Below are positions 33,772 through 42,776 of a stretch of 64,000 bases of DNA, piece by piece (position 1 is the stretch's first letter; each line of letters opens with the position of its first letter). The notes beneath the pieces were generated by a model. The model did no database searches and had not been told where the DNA came from. It saw only the letters and a program-made list of their open reading frames with translations. Where the stretch lies: positions 372,001-436,000 of the forward strand of contig NZ_CABPRU010000003.1 in NCBI RefSeq assembly GCF_902459705.1. Direction: 5' to 3'. This DNA is from Pandoraea terrigena (lineage in GTDB: Bacteria > Pseudomonadota > Gammaproteobacteria > Burkholderiales > Burkholderiaceae). The translations under genes and the position numbers were made by a program.

Positions 33772-34704
33772 CTAGCGAACGATCGTACGCAAGAATTCGA
33801 GCACCGTCTGCACCTCGCGATACGACGGCACGTCCGGATCACGTTTTCGCTTGCCGCCCGCCGCCTTGGGCGCGGGCAGGCGCATCGCGGTGCGTTTGAC
33901 GCCCGACGGCATGCCCGGGAAGAAATCAATGCCGGCGAGCGTCTCGAGTTCCGCCACGCTCACGACCGAATAGTCGCTCGTGGCCTCGTTCGCGACCAAG
34001 TAGACACCGGCCTGCTGGCGCTTGGGGTCATAGACGATTTTGTACAACTGCGTGGGCACCATCACGCGATTGCCCACCTGCGTGATCGACTTGCCCTTGA
34101 AAAGCGGCCCCGTGATGACGAACAATTCCCCGCGATCCTGTGCGAGCTTGCGCACGCTCGACTCGATGCCCGCCCACAGATAACGATTGTTCTCGCTGTT
34201 CTGCGGCACCATGTTCGACAAGGAAAAGCTCTCCGATTGGGCCTGCGCGTCCGGCATATCGGCCGACGGCGCCATGTGTCCCCGGTCGTATCCCGAACGC
34301 ACGTAATCGCGAAGCTCGGCCCGTTCATCGACGGGAAGCCGCGATTCTGCGTGAAAATTGTTGACGCGCGAGATCTGGCGCGCGTCGCGCAGGCCCGCAC
34401 GGGTGAGATGCTCGGCCGACCAGAGCGGCGTGCGCGTCACGCCCGAATGCATGACACCGAACGCGCTGAAGCACACTTCGCGCGCGCTGCGCGACATGGC
34501 GGCCTGGGTGATGTCGGGGGCGGTACCGGCCCAGTAGTGGTCGCCGCAGGCCGAGGCAGCGGCGAACGCATCGCCCGGAAAGGCCACGACGGACGTCGCG
34601 GCGACTGCGCAGGAAAGGGTGGCCAGAGCGGCGGCCAATTGCCCGGCCATCGCGCGCAAGCGGCTTGCGCGCACTGCGGTGACCGTCCATCGAAACTGCT
34701 TCAT
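33772..34704 (-). CDS. Secreted DNA/RNA non-specific endonuclease
   Basis: 310 residues. N-terminal signal region to about residue 48 (two possible hydrophobic stretches, cleavage near AFAAASACG), then the beta-beta-alpha metal nuclease fold. The motif YDRGHMAPSADM carries the catalytic His143, and NMVPQNSENNR (164-174) carries the metal-binding Asn. The C-terminal tail after about 270 is Lys/Arg/Pro-rich. Such nucleases cut DNA and RNA in the periplasm or outside the cell, for nutrition or defence. Single gene; nothing nearby suggests an immunity protein. Confidence 0.88.
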   Translation of the reverse strand: MKQFRWTVTAVRASRLRAMAGQLAAALATLSCAVAATSVVAFPGDAFAAASACGDHYWAGTAPDITQAAMSRSAREVCFSAFGVMHSGVTRTPLWSAEHLTRAGLRDARQISRVNNFHAESRLPVDERAELRDYVRSGYDRGHMAPSADMPDAQAQSESFSLSNMVPQNSENNRYLWAGIESSVRKLAQDRGELFVITGPLFKGKSITQVGNRVMVPTQLYKIVYDPKRQQAGVYLVANEATSDYSVVSVAELETLAGIDFFPGMPSGVKRTAMRLPAPKAAGGKRKRDPDVPSYREVQTVLEFLRTIVR

Positions 34705-34755
34705 CGCACTGCTTAAGGTAAGGCGTCAGGGGGTGCGATTGTAGCGGATGAACGA

Positions 34756-34914
34756 CTATTCGGGGACGATACTGCCCGCACCGTAGGCGGCGCATTGCAG
34801 GGTCTGGGCTGGGCCTAGGTTATCGCACTCGTCGGCTTGCGCACTCGGCAGCCAGTCCTTCGCCAGGAACAGCACACAGAGCACCAGCGCGAGCGCAAGG
34901 AACAGTGTCTTCAT
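34756..34914 (-). CDS. Small protein with N-terminal hydrophobic segment, 52 residues
   Basis: Begins MKTLFLALALVLCVLFLAKDW, a signal peptide or membrane anchor, followed by a short polar tail with two Cys (DECDNLGPAQTLQCAAYG). No good ribosome site is seen before the ATG at 34914, and an in-frame ATG at 34938 would add eight residues. Lies between the nuclease and the PaiB-like gene on the same strand. Composition favours a real small membrane or periplasmic protein, but support is modest. Confidence 0.42.
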   Translation of the reverse strand: MKTLFLALALVLCVLFLAKDWLPSAQADECDNLGPAQTLQCAAYGAGSIVPE

Positions 34915-35032
34915 TGCGGCATCCGAGTTGGGTTGCCGCATTGTATGCGGGGACGCCGCCGCGCAACCTGTCCCGCGCGCCCGGAAATTGTTTCCTTTCG
35001 TTACCACAGCAAGCGCCGGACCGGCGCTGCCA

Positions 35033-35677
35033 TCAGTCGCCGGGCACCTCACCTCTGAGCGCAACGAGCGCCGCCAGCGGTTCGCTCAACGCCCCCTCGG
35101 CGCGCAAGCCATCGACCACCCCGACGCGATCGGGCATCGCGCGGTTTTGCGACATCTTGAATTTGCCTTCGATACGGCGAATCGGAATTTCCACGCCGAC
35201 GATGGCACGCAGCATGCCGTCGATAAAATCGACCGGTGCGTCTTCCACCGCCCACGGCGCGGCACGCCGCTGCTCCTGCGATTGCGTGAGATCGCCGACG
35301 AGACGCCGCAACCACGACGCATCGTCGATCACGCGCGGCTTCCCCCAGACATGCACGGCAGCGTAGTTCCAGGTCGGTACGACTTTGCCGTGCTCCGCCT
35401 TGGCGGCATACCATGAGGGGGTGATGTACCCTTGTGGCCCCGTAAACGCCACGAGGCAATCGTCGACGTCGCGCAGCGCCGGGCCATGCGGATTGGCCCG
35501 CGCCAAATGCCCACGCAGGGTGCCGAACTCGCCTTCGTCGGGGTACATCAGGAACGGAATTGAATCGGCGATCAGCCCCTGCGGACCGGCGCTGACAAGC
35601 AGGCCAAGCGGCTGGGTTCGAATGAGATCGTGCAGGACTTCAGGACGATCCTCGGTAAAAGCGGCGGGCTGGTACAT
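35033..35677 (-). CDS. FMN-binding negative transcriptional regulator, PaiB family
   Basis: 214 residues, the full length of the PaiB family (split-barrel FMN-binding fold). Typical segments: MYQPAAFTEDRPEVLHDLI at the start, the FLMYPDEGEFGTLRGHLARANPH block, VPTWNYAAVHVWGKPRVID and GKFKMSQNR near the end. PaiB represses sporulation and protease genes in Bacillus; in proteobacteria the role is unclear and direct DNA binding is doubtful. A single-gene unit, with no obvious partner such as paiA. Confidence 0.88.
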   Translation of the reverse strand: MYQPAAFTEDRPEVLHDLIRTQPLGLLVSAGPQGLIADSIPFLMYPDEGEFGTLRGHLARANPHGPALRDVDDCLVAFTGPQGYITPSWYAAKAEHGKVVPTWNYAAVHVWGKPRVIDDASWLRRLVGDLTQSQEQRRAAPWAVEDAPVDFIDGMLRAIVGVEIPIRRIEGKFKMSQNRAMPDRVGVVDGLRAEGALSEPLAALVALRGEVPGD

Positions 35678-35804
35678 CGACGACTCCGGACAAAAGCAGC
35701 GGAAAGGGGTTGCATCTAGCGTATGCCCTCCCGTGGCCCCTGGAGAAGACCCAAAACCGATTATTTTCTTGGTGCCACCGCACGCCCCGCCGGCGCGATC
35801 GGGG

Positions 35805-36317
35805 TCAGAGGAAGGACTTGGCCTGATCGAGAATCTTGTCGCAGACTTGACGCGTCAGTTGCTCCTTGAGCCCACCGCCGTTCAGGTCGACGGTCTTGCC
35901 GTCGGGAGAAGACAATAGTCCCTTGGCGCCATCGAGATAGCCCGGGCTGGCCGCCGGCGATCCCGACTGGGTGCCGAGCTTGCCGAGCAGCTTGTCCTTG
36001 ACGTCGGTCGCCGAACTCAGATTCCCGCCACTCAGATAGTTGTTCTTGACGCAGAACTGCAACACGCCCGTTGCATTGCCGATGCTGCCCGACGTCAGCG
36101 CGCTGGCCGAGCCAAGCCCGCCCAAGCTGCCTGCCAGGCCACTGGCATTACTGCCGCCGGCACCGCCGCCCACCGCATTCTTGAGCATATCGAGCTGCGC
36201 GCGCGCCGGCATGACTGCGCCGAAGGCCAGTACCAGCGCGAGGCCTATCCCCACCATCCCGGTCGGGAACCTGGTTTTGCCACCTGCATTCGCCGAATTC
36301 TCCGTGCGTCGCGACAT
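35805..36317 (-). CDS. DUF2501 family secreted protein
   Basis: 170 residues. A polar N-terminus of about 20 residues precedes a signal segment (MVGIGLALVLAFGAVMPARA) with an Ala-x-Ala site. The mature part is Gly/Ser/Leu-rich (LAGSLGGLGSASALTSGSIGN) and has two Cys (FCVKNNYL and RQVCDKIL) likely to form a disulfide. This is the pattern of DUF2501 periplasmic proteins (YjjA of E. coli). Function unknown. The true start may be the Met at the signal segment, which would make the protein about 151 residues. Confidence 0.75.
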   Translation of the reverse strand: MSRRTENSANAGGKTRFPTGMVGIGLALVLAFGAVMPARAQLDMLKNAVGGGAGGSNASGLAGSLGGLGSASALTSGSIGNATGVLQFCVKNNYLSGGNLSSATDVKDKLLGKLGTQSGSPAASPGYLDGAKGLLSSPDGKTVDLNGGGLKEQLTRQVCDKILDQAKSFL

Positions 36318-36418
36318 ACGATTCTCCGTGATGAAAATGACGTGAGTCAGGTGGGCTCACTATAGCAGGACGCTCTCGCCAAGACGGTCCATGACCGCCA
36401 CCGGCCCGGGCGGCGCCG

Positions 36419-38041
36419 TCAGAATGGCGCGGCGGTGGTGGCGAGCGCCTCCGGCACGATGACGCTGGCATCGACGCCCGCGTTCTCCTTCAGAAGAAAG
36501 ACCAGATGATGCCCAGCGAGCAGTTCGATGCGACGATCGCGCGCAAACTCTTCGACCCCGTCGTCGAACACCCCGGTTGTCATCAACATGCCGCGGGCAG
36601 CGCCAATCTTCTGCATCTCGGCGAGCATGGTGCGTGCGGCGGCGATCTCCAGACGCGCGCCGTTGTGCATTTCGCGGTACACGTGCACGACGACGTCCCC
36701 CCCAAAAATCGGATGCGGATCCCACGCACGGCAGGTCAGCATGCCCGCCTGCTCCCCCGGCAAAAGCGGCGGCCCCTCGAAACCGTGCGAGCGCAGCAAG
36801 TGGAACATCACCTGCGTGAAGTCCTTGTCGGAGAGCGTCATCAGATTGAAGCGGCGGTCGACGGCGACGTCGGCGTCGGTGACGACCGTCGTCATATCGA
36901 CGCCCGCCACCGGTGCGACAGCCTGCAGCGCCTCGGGACACGCCGACACGCGCGCGCCGAGTGCTGCCAGATGCACCTCGGGATCGCCTTCGGCCAGCCT
37001 AAGGGCCGTGAAGTCGGCGCGCGTGGCGTGGACGCTCGCCAGACATACACGGGCATCGCCATCGCTGGCGTATACATTGAAGACGACGGCGTTCACCTGA
37101 TGCAGTGGATCGACCGAGAACAGTTCGTGCAGCGAGCGGAGCACGATCTGGCGCAATGCGTTGGCGTACACCTTCGCACGCACGGCCTCACTGGCAGGCA
37201 CGCCCTGCACAAGCCCCTGCGCGGGGTGGTAGTGATAGTCGAATACAACGGGCACGGCGGCGTCGAGCGTCGGCACGTCATAGCCGATGGCCAGCAACTT
37301 GTGGTGCTCGACGTAGTGCGCCGCGAGCGTCTGCGCAAACGCTTCCGGATACGGGCTGCGGCTGAGCACGATGCGCGCATAGCCCGTGATGGCCGCCGCT
37401 TCGCCGCGCAACAATGCCCCCTCGAAGTCGGCCACGGCCGCATTGTGACGTGCGCTCTCGGCCCGCGCGGCTTCCGTGGCCTTCTGCTGTGCGATCTGGA
37501 GAATCATCGAGCCTTGCGCCCGGCGGATCTTCGACGCCTCGTGCTCGCGTTCCGCATGGACGAACTCGCTGCGCGCCTTGGCGACTGCCTGCTCATAGCG
37601 CCCCGACGCGCCCGGCATGGCGAGTGCTAGCCGGCCCGGCTTCTCGGGCGCGAAGGTTTCCCATTCGGGCTTGGGCAGAATCTTCGGGAGGTGCCGGGTA
37701 TCGAGCGCCGTCGGTGTGCTGCTCGCGCGCAGGTCGGCCGGCGGAATGCGCAGATCGCGCGCGAGACCGTCAGCGAGCAGGCGCTCCAGCCTTGCGACCG
37801 CCAGCTTGGCCTGGGCGCCCTGCGCTGCCGCTTCGGCCTGATGCCGCGCCACCTGCGCGCGTTCACGCGCGGCGGCGTCGGCGGCCGGCGCCGCGTCCAA
37901 GGCACGTTGTGCCTGATCCACGGCGCGAACTTCCGCCAGCGAGCGCGCCTGCATTTGCGCGTGCTGCTGCTCGCGCACGTGCGCGGCGCGCCAGAATTCC
38001 CGCGCCAGACGATCGATGATGCTCTCGAATCCCCGATTCAC
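36419..38041 (-). CDS. Coiled-coil protein with degenerate Mrr-like C-terminal domain
   Basis: 540 residues from a GTG start. Residues 15-90 and 155-205 are long Ala/Arg/Gln-rich coiled coils. A middle globular part (210-390) follows, then a C-terminal domain (about 400-535) resembling the Mrr restriction-endonuclease core: LSDKDFTQVMFHLLRSHGFEG, GGDVVVHVY, MLMTTGVFDDGVEEFARDR, IELLAGHHLVFLL. Active Mrr proteins carry D-x(n)-(E/Q)xK; here VHVYR stands where QxK is expected, so catalysis is doubtful. No methylase lies nearby. It could be a DNA-binding or defence-related protein that lost nuclease activity. The ribosome site before the GTG is weak. Confidence 0.68.
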   Translation of the reverse strand: MNRGFESIIDRLAREFWRAAHVREQQHAQMQARSLAEVRAVDQAQRALDAAPAADAAARERAQVARHQAEAAAQGAQAKLAVARLERLLADGLARDLRIPPADLRASSTPTALDTRHLPKILPKPEWETFAPEKPGRLALAMPGASGRYEQAVAKARSEFVHAEREHEASKIRRAQGSMILQIAQQKATEAARAESARHNAAVADFEGALLRGEAAAITGYARIVLSRSPYPEAFAQTLAAHYVEHHKLLAIGYDVPTLDAAVPVVFDYHYHPAQGLVQGVPASEAVRAKVYANALRQIVLRSLHELFSVDPLHQVNAVVFNVYASDGDARVCLASVHATRADFTALRLAEGDPEVHLAALGARVSACPEALQAVAPVAGVDMTTVVTDADVAVDRRFNLMTLSDKDFTQVMFHLLRSHGFEGPPLLPGEQAGMLTCRAWDPHPIFGGDVVVHVYREMHNGARLEIAAARTMLAEMQKIGAARGMLMTTGVFDDGVEEFARDRRIELLAGHHLVFLLKENAGVDASVIVPEALATTAAPF

Positions 38042-38457
38042 TATTGCCCCCGCGAGCGATATTGATTTTGTTTTGTCAAGCGAACTACACCATCCAACAC
38101 GGCTGTTCCTTCGTTCGACGTCGGTATTGACGACGCCCCGCCGCCAGGTTCACCGTCCCGGTTGCGACCGCTGCGCCTTGTGCCATCGGGCCGCCTCCGA
38201 CTTTTACGTAGGGGACGATTGTAGGACGATGGCCGCTCGCCCAGCAAAAAATCTTTCGTTTCCTTGCCGGGCGAGCATGTCACGCGCGCAGCACAGGCGC
38301 CCTGATCGTCATCAAATCGCCATGACGGCATCGACGTCGCCCGCCTGGGGGGAAACGTTGCGCAGATGTCATCAATGACGGCTACCATGTCGCGGTTTCC
38401 CCGAACGTCGATTCGTCTTGGTTCCGCTTGGTCCCTCTTCTCCGCCGACATCGCGAC
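38042..38457. other. Intergenic region
   Basis: About 415 bp between the divergent Mrr-like gene and the PAP2 gene. A 198-codon leftward frame here is Arg/Gly/Pro-rich, overlaps the PAP2 start and looks like chance in GC-rich DNA. No promoter with good spacing and no repeat stands out. Confidence 0.4.
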
Positions 38458-39147
38458 ATGAACGATCCAGCACCTGCCTCCGCCGCCCCCGCGGCCGCAT
38501 CCCTTTACCTGCGAACGGCATGGCTGAGCGCGTTCGCGTGCCTGTTGCTGACGTTGGCCGCCATCGCGTGGATCGATCGGCCGGTGGTGGACTTCGCCCA
38601 TACGCATACGCAAGGTACACGGTGGATTCAGCACGTTGCGGCGCTGCCTTCACCGTTATTTGTGCTGGCCTGGCCGACGTTTGCGATCGTCGGCGCGGCG
38701 CTCGTCTGGCGCCGAGACCTTCCGGCGTGGGCGGTGACGCTGTGGCTCGCTGCTGGCGCCGTGGGCATCGGCAGCGTATTCAAGCAAGGCTTGAAGTTCG
38801 CTTTCGGGCGGACATGGCCGGCCACATGGATTCATGACAACCCATCGTATCTGCGCGACGGTGTGTTCGCGTTCCGGTGGTTCGGCGGCGACGGTGCGGC
38901 TTACGCGTCATTTCCCTCGGGGCACCTCACCGTGATGCTGGCGTTTGCGACGGTGCTCTCGCTGCGACACCGCGCCCTGCGCTGGCCGTGCGCCGTGGCG
39001 GTTGCGCTGACGGGCTTCGGCCAGCTTGCCGCCGCGTACCACTGGACGAGCGATGCCCTTGCGGGGGCCGCGCTCGGCATCGCGGTTGGCACGACGGTGG
39101 TCTGGGCCTGGCAACGCTGGGCAACGCGGCCGGTGATTGCTGTGTAG
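38458..39147 (+). CDS. PAP2-family phosphatase (membrane)
   Basis: 229 residues with about six membrane helices. The three parts of the phosphatase signature are present: KFAFGRTWP, FPSGHLTVM and YHWTSDALAGAALG, giving the catalytic His of PSGH and the second His/Asp pair. Acts on lipid phosphates (phosphatidate, undecaprenyl pyrophosphate or lipid A) at the periplasmic side of the membrane. The insert around YLRDGVFAFRWFGGDGAAY between motifs 1 and 2 is as in LpxE/PgpB-like members. Monocistronic. Confidence 0.87.
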   Translation: MNDPAPASAAPAAASLYLRTAWLSAFACLLLTLAAIAWIDRPVVDFAHTHTQGTRWIQHVAALPSPLFVLAWPTFAIVGAALVWRRDLPAWAVTLWLAAGAVGIGSVFKQGLKFAFGRTWPATWIHDNPSYLRDGVFAFRWFGGDGAAYASFPSGHLTVMLAFATVLSLRHRALRWPCAVAVALTGFGQLAAAYHWTSDALAGAALGIAVGTTVVWAWQRWATRPVIAV

Positions 39148-39283
39148 ATGGATTGGCGGGCATGGCGTAGCGACACCCCCAGCGATTGCACTACACTTGA
39201 GCTTGCTGCGCGCGACGGCCCCATCGGGAAACGAGCGCGCGGTTTGCGCCGCCTCTTGCCCCTCAGTTTCGACGGAGCCTGTG

Positions 39284-39814
39284 ATGACGACGTCCCTGAT
39301 TCTCAATGTGATTGGCCCGGATCGCCCGGGCCTGGTCAACGCGATCGCCGATCGCGCGAGCGCCTCTGGCGCCAACTGGCTGGAAAGCCGCCTGGCCAAT
39401 CTGGCCGGGCAGTTCGCCGGCATCATCCATCTGCAAGTCCCCGACGAACACGCCGACGCGCTTTCGCAAGCGTTGCAAGCGCTCGAAACCCAAGGCCTGC
39501 GCATCGCCGTCACACGCGCCCAAAGCGCCGCCGCCGACCCGGCCGCCCGTACGCTTCAGCTCGATCTCATCGGTCAGGATCACCCCGGAATCGTCAAGGA
39601 AATCTCGCACGTGCTCTTCTCGCGCGGCATCAGCATCGATGAGCTCGCCACGCAATGCGTCGAAGGATCGATGTCGGGTGGCACGCTGTTTCACGCGACG
39701 GCCCGGCTTCATGTCCCCGCGAGCGTCAGTACGGAATCGCTGCGCGAGACCCTGGAAAGCCTGGCCGACGACCTGATGGTCGATGTCGAACTCGATTCGC
39801 CTTCCGGTGCGTGA
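39284..39814 (+). CDS. ACT-domain protein, glycine cleavage repressor (GcvR)-like
   Basis: 176 residues made of two ACT domains, about 4-75 (LILNVIGPDRPGLVNAIADRAS... with GANWLESRLANLAGQFAG) and 92-172 (LQLDLIGQDHPGIVKEISHVL). This matches GcvR, which in E. coli binds glycine and holds GcvA. No gcv genes are in the window. GGAG lies 8 bases before the ATG. The following SRPBCC gene starts 10 bp after the stop and may be co-transcribed. Confidence 0.82.
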   Translation: MTTSLILNVIGPDRPGLVNAIADRASASGANWLESRLANLAGQFAGIIHLQVPDEHADALSQALQALETQGLRIAVTRAQSAAADPAARTLQLDLIGQDHPGIVKEISHVLFSRGISIDELATQCVEGSMSGGTLFHATARLHVPASVSTESLRETLESLADDLMVDVELDSPSGA

Positions 39815-39824
39815 GCGCGCGCCG

Positions 39825-40412
39825 ATGAAGCGGGTCGTCCTGTTCATCCTGGGGGCAACCGCGCTCGTCGCCCTGCTCTCGCTGCTGCCCCTGCCCTTCG
39901 AGCGCCAGACGCACATCGTGAACACGGTCACGCTGCACGCGCCGCCGCCGGTCGTCTACGACTATGTCACTACGCCAGCCAACTGGCCGAAGTGGCATCC
40001 GGCGTCACTCGCCGTGCAAGGCGCCACCGATCACTCGCTCGCTGTGGGGGAAAAAGTCGCCGAGGAATTTCGCCTCGCCGGACGTCACGGCATCATCCAC
40101 TGGAAGGTCACCGAAGCGAAGCCGCCGCGCGAATGGCGTATCGAGGGCCAGATGAACCGGCGCCCGTCCGGCGAAGTCCGCTACAGACTCACGCCTGACG
40201 GCACCGGCACGCGCTTCGAGCGCGACGTCACCTATCGCACGCCGAATCTGCTGTTCCTGATGCTTGATCCGATCTTCATCGAACCGCGCATGCGCGCCGA
40301 CTCGGCACAAGGCACGAAGCAACTCGAACAGGCCTTCGAGACCGCGACGGCCGGCATCTCCGCCCCCGCCCCCATGTCGGCGGTCGCCACAAGTCCTGCG
40401 CAAGCGCAGTAG
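39825..40412 (+). CDS. Membrane-anchored SRPBCC-family protein
   Basis: 195 residues. A signal-anchor helix (VVLFILGATALVALLSLLPL) is followed by a START/SRPBCC hydrophobic-ligand fold from about 35 to 170: VTLHAPPPVVYDYVTTPANW, the WKVTEAKPPREWRIEG strand pair and a C-terminal helix (GTKQLEQAFETATAG). The tail is Ala/Pro-rich. The ATG at 39825 puts the hydrophobic segment at the very N-terminus; an in-frame ATG at 39783 inside the upstream gene is less likely. Ligand and role unknown. Confidence 0.78.
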   Translation: MKRVVLFILGATALVALLSLLPLPFERQTHIVNTVTLHAPPPVVYDYVTTPANWPKWHPASLAVQGATDHSLAVGEKVAEEFRLAGRHGIIHWKVTEAKPPREWRIEGQMNRRPSGEVRYRLTPDGTGTRFERDVTYRTPNLLFLMLDPIFIEPRMRADSAQGTKQLEQAFETATAGISAPAPMSAVATSPAQAQ

Positions 40413-40489
40413 CGGTGGGCGTTGCGATGTCGTGGTGCCGTGAACGTCGCAGCGTGGCGGCGTGACAGTGTCGCCGCGTAGCGCTTGTC

Positions 40490-41248
40490 TTACTCGTTGA
40501 ACGTGCCCGCCATCGCCTCGGCGGCCGTCTGAAGCTCCGGCAAGAATGCCATGAGCGCGTCGAGCGTGCGACGCTGCGCGCTTGCCTGCACCGCGATGGC
40601 CGCGCACGCGCGATTACGGTCGAGCATCACGGGCACGGCCATGGCGATCATGCCCGGCACATGCTCTTCGTTGTTGGTGCCGACCCGGCGCTTGCGCGTC
40701 TCGGTCAACTCCTCGCGCAAGTCCTCGAGATCCGTGATGGTGTTCTCCGCACGTGGCCGCAGCGGCAGATGCGCGATCAACTTCTCGCGGCGCGCGCGCG
40801 GCAGGAATGCCAGCAACAGCTTGCCGCTCGCCGTGCAGTGCAACGGCACGCGCGAACCCGGCGCAAGCTTGAGCTGACGTGACCAATCCGTCTCCACACG
40901 GTCGAGGTAGACCAAGTCGTCGCCCGAGAGCATCGACAGGTTGCAGGTCTCGCCCAGTTTGTCGACCAGTTGCTGCAGGATGGCGTGGCGCGCGGCCGCC
41001 GGCCCGACATGCATCAGCGCATTGACGGCCATCGCGCGCACCCGCGATGACGGCTCGTAATGCCGGCTGCCGGCTTCGCGCGACACAAGCCACGCCGCTT
41101 CAAGCTGCTTGAGAATGCGATGCACCGTCTGCTTGGGCAGACCAATGGCGGCGACGATCTCCGCCAAGGTCATTGGCGTGCCTGACGCACTGAGAATTTC
41201 AAGTATGCGAAATGCGCGGACGGCCGCGGCGTTCGACTGATTGCTCAT
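40490..41248 (-). CDS. IclR family transcriptional regulator
   Basis: 252 residues. The winged helix is at 8-70 (AFRILEILSASGTPMTLAEIVAAIGLPKQTVHRIL is covered by its segments), and the effector domain at 85-245 has LHCTASGKLLLAFL and RVGTNNEEHVPGMIAMAVPV. It is clearly distinct from the IclR protein encoded at 4412. The dehydrogenase gene ending at 41571 is upstream on the same strand, 320 bp away, and may be its target. No convincing palindrome was found next to it. Confidence 0.88.
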   Translation of the reverse strand: MSNQSNAAAVRAFRILEILSASGTPMTLAEIVAAIGLPKQTVHRILKQLEAAWLVSREAGSRHYEPSSRVRAMAVNALMHVGPAAARHAILQQLVDKLGETCNLSMLSGDDLVYLDRVETDWSRQLKLAPGSRVPLHCTASGKLLLAFLPRARREKLIAHLPLRPRAENTITDLEDLREELTETRKRRVGTNNEEHVPGMIAMAVPVMLDRNRACAAIAVQASAQRRTLDALMAFLPELQTAAEAMAGTFNE

Positions 41249-41570
41249 GTCGGTACTGGGGTCTCGGGGTCGAGTTGTGTTCTAGATCGTTATCGCTCGC
41301 GGCGGCCTCCCTGCTGCTCAACGTCGACACGCCACCGCCCCAGCCCGCTCCCAAGCTGCCACGCCGCCATGCCGTCGCACCGCGACGTCCCGTTTTCCGC
41401 ATTCTAGTGCCAATCTGCCTCCGCTGACGATTGGAGACAAACCCGGAGATATGTCAAATACCGGATATCGACCACCGGCTGGCCGCGGGCGACGGCCCGG
41501 TCTTCCGCGTGTGCCACGCTCGCGAGGGCCGCCAAGGTCGCCATCGTGACGGCAACCCCGCCGATGCCGT
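41249..41570. other. Intergenic region with doubtful small frame
   Basis: About 320 bp upstream of the second IclR gene. A short leftward frame (41404 to about 41550) begins with MATLAALASVAHAED, which looks like a signal peptide, and continues for about 30 polar residues. It lacks a good ribosome site and overlaps nothing known, so it is recorded here but not called as a gene. Confidence 0.35.
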
Positions 41571-42449
41571 TCAGGCCTTGCCCGACAGCACCCGCAACCG
41601 ATGAATCAGGCTGGAGGTGTCCCAGCGCGAGCCGCCGAGCGCCTGCACGTCCCCATAGAACTGGTCGATGAGCGCCGTGACCGGCAGCGACACGCCGTTG
41701 CGCTGCGCTTCGGCCAGACACAGGCCCAGGTCCTTGCGCATCCAGTCCACCGCGAAGCCGAAATCGAACTTGCCGTCGATCATCGTCTGGCCGCGATTGT
41801 CCATTTGCCAGCTCGCCGCCGCCCCTTTATTGATGACGTCGAGCACGAGCGGCATGTCCAGTCCGGCGCACTGGCCGAAGTTGATCGCCTCCGACAGCCC
41901 CTGCACGAGCCCGGCGATGCAGATCTGGTTCACCATCTTGGCAATCTGCCCAGCGCCGGCCTCGCCAACGCGCGTGACGGCGCGACCGTAGGCGCCCAGC
42001 GTCGGCGCAACCCGGTCGAACGCCGGCGCGTCGCCGCCGCACATGATTGTCAGCACGCCATTCTTGGCACCGGCTTCGCCCCCCGAGACGGGGGCGTCGA
42101 CGAAGTGCAGTCCTTTCGCGCGCGCGACGGCATAGAGTTCGCGTGCCACGTCGGCCGAGGCGGTCGTGTGATCGACAAAGACGGTGTCCGCCTTCATGCC
42201 CGCAAAGGCGCCATGCTCGCCGAGCACGATGCTGCGCAGGTCGTCGTCATTGCCCACGCAGGCGGCCACGATATCGGCGTCACGCACGGCCTCGGCGGGG
42301 GTGGCGGCAGCCGCGCCGCCATATGCCTTGGCCCACTGCTGCGCCTTGGCAGCCGTCCGGTTATAGACGGTGACCTGATGACCGGCACGTTGCAGATGAC
42401 CGGCCATGGGATAACCCATTACGCCCAGGCCGAGAAACGCGACACGCAC
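41571..42449 (-). CDS. NAD(P)-dependent oxidoreductase, 3-hydroxyisobutyrate dehydrogenase family
   Basis: 292 residues from a GTG start. Rossmann loop GLGVMGYPMAGHL near the N-terminus, the substrate loop DAPVSGGEAGAKNG, and the catalytic Lys in GQIAKMVNQI. These define the beta-hydroxyacid dehydrogenases (3-hydroxyisobutyrate dehydrogenase, tartronate semialdehyde reductase GarR/GlxR). The GTG at 42449 gives the standard family length, but its ribosome site is weak; in-frame ATGs further upstream would add an unlikely 45-residue Ser/Pro-rich extension. The substrate cannot be fixed. Confidence 0.85.
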   Translation of the reverse strand: MRVAFLGLGVMGYPMAGHLQRAGHQVTVYNRTAAKAQQWAKAYGGAAAATPAEAVRDADIVAACVGNDDDLRSIVLGEHGAFAGMKADTVFVDHTTASADVARELYAVARAKGLHFVDAPVSGGEAGAKNGVLTIMCGGDAPAFDRVAPTLGAYGRAVTRVGEAGAGQIAKMVNQICIAGLVQGLSEAINFGQCAGLDMPLVLDVINKGAAASWQMDNRGQTMIDGKFDFGFAVDWMRKDLGLCLAEAQRNGVSLPVTALIDQFYGDVQALGGSRWDTSSLIHRLRVLSGKA

Positions 42450-42776
42450 GGAGGTTGCTTGCGATGAAGGGGAAGTCAATTCGAGGGCCTCGCAGGTTGA
42501 TTCGCTAGGAGGGAACCCAGGGGCGCATGGTACACGAGACGCCGACGGGGATCCTGTCTGAAATTCAGGGGGCTTGCGATCCATCATTATAGAGACGGGC
42601 GGCGCCTGGGCGCTAGCGCAATCCCCCGCCACACGGGGGATTCGCGCAAATTTGCCCCAGCTTGGTGCGGCGCCTGGCTTTCAGTAATTCCTCGTAAACA
42701 GCCGGCCGTGCTTCCGGTTTGAAAAATTGTGTTTCCGTGGCTGGCGTTGGTGCCGGGTTCCGATACAATGCGCGGC
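42450..42776. promoter_or_regulatory. Divergent promoter region of the dehydrogenase gene and the tol-pal operon
   Basis: About 330 bp without a gene. It contains an inverted repeat AATCCCCC (42620-42627) / GGGGGATT (42635-42642) with a 7-bp spacer, which may be an operator or an RNA hairpin. A TACAAT element ends a few bases before the ybgC start codon; no -35 with good spacing could be assigned to it. Confidence 0.45.

Noticed and set aside
38041-38634. 198-codon leftward frame before the PAP2 gene
   Set aside because: Overlaps the PAP2 start in antisense, rich in Arg/Gly/Pro and without motifs.
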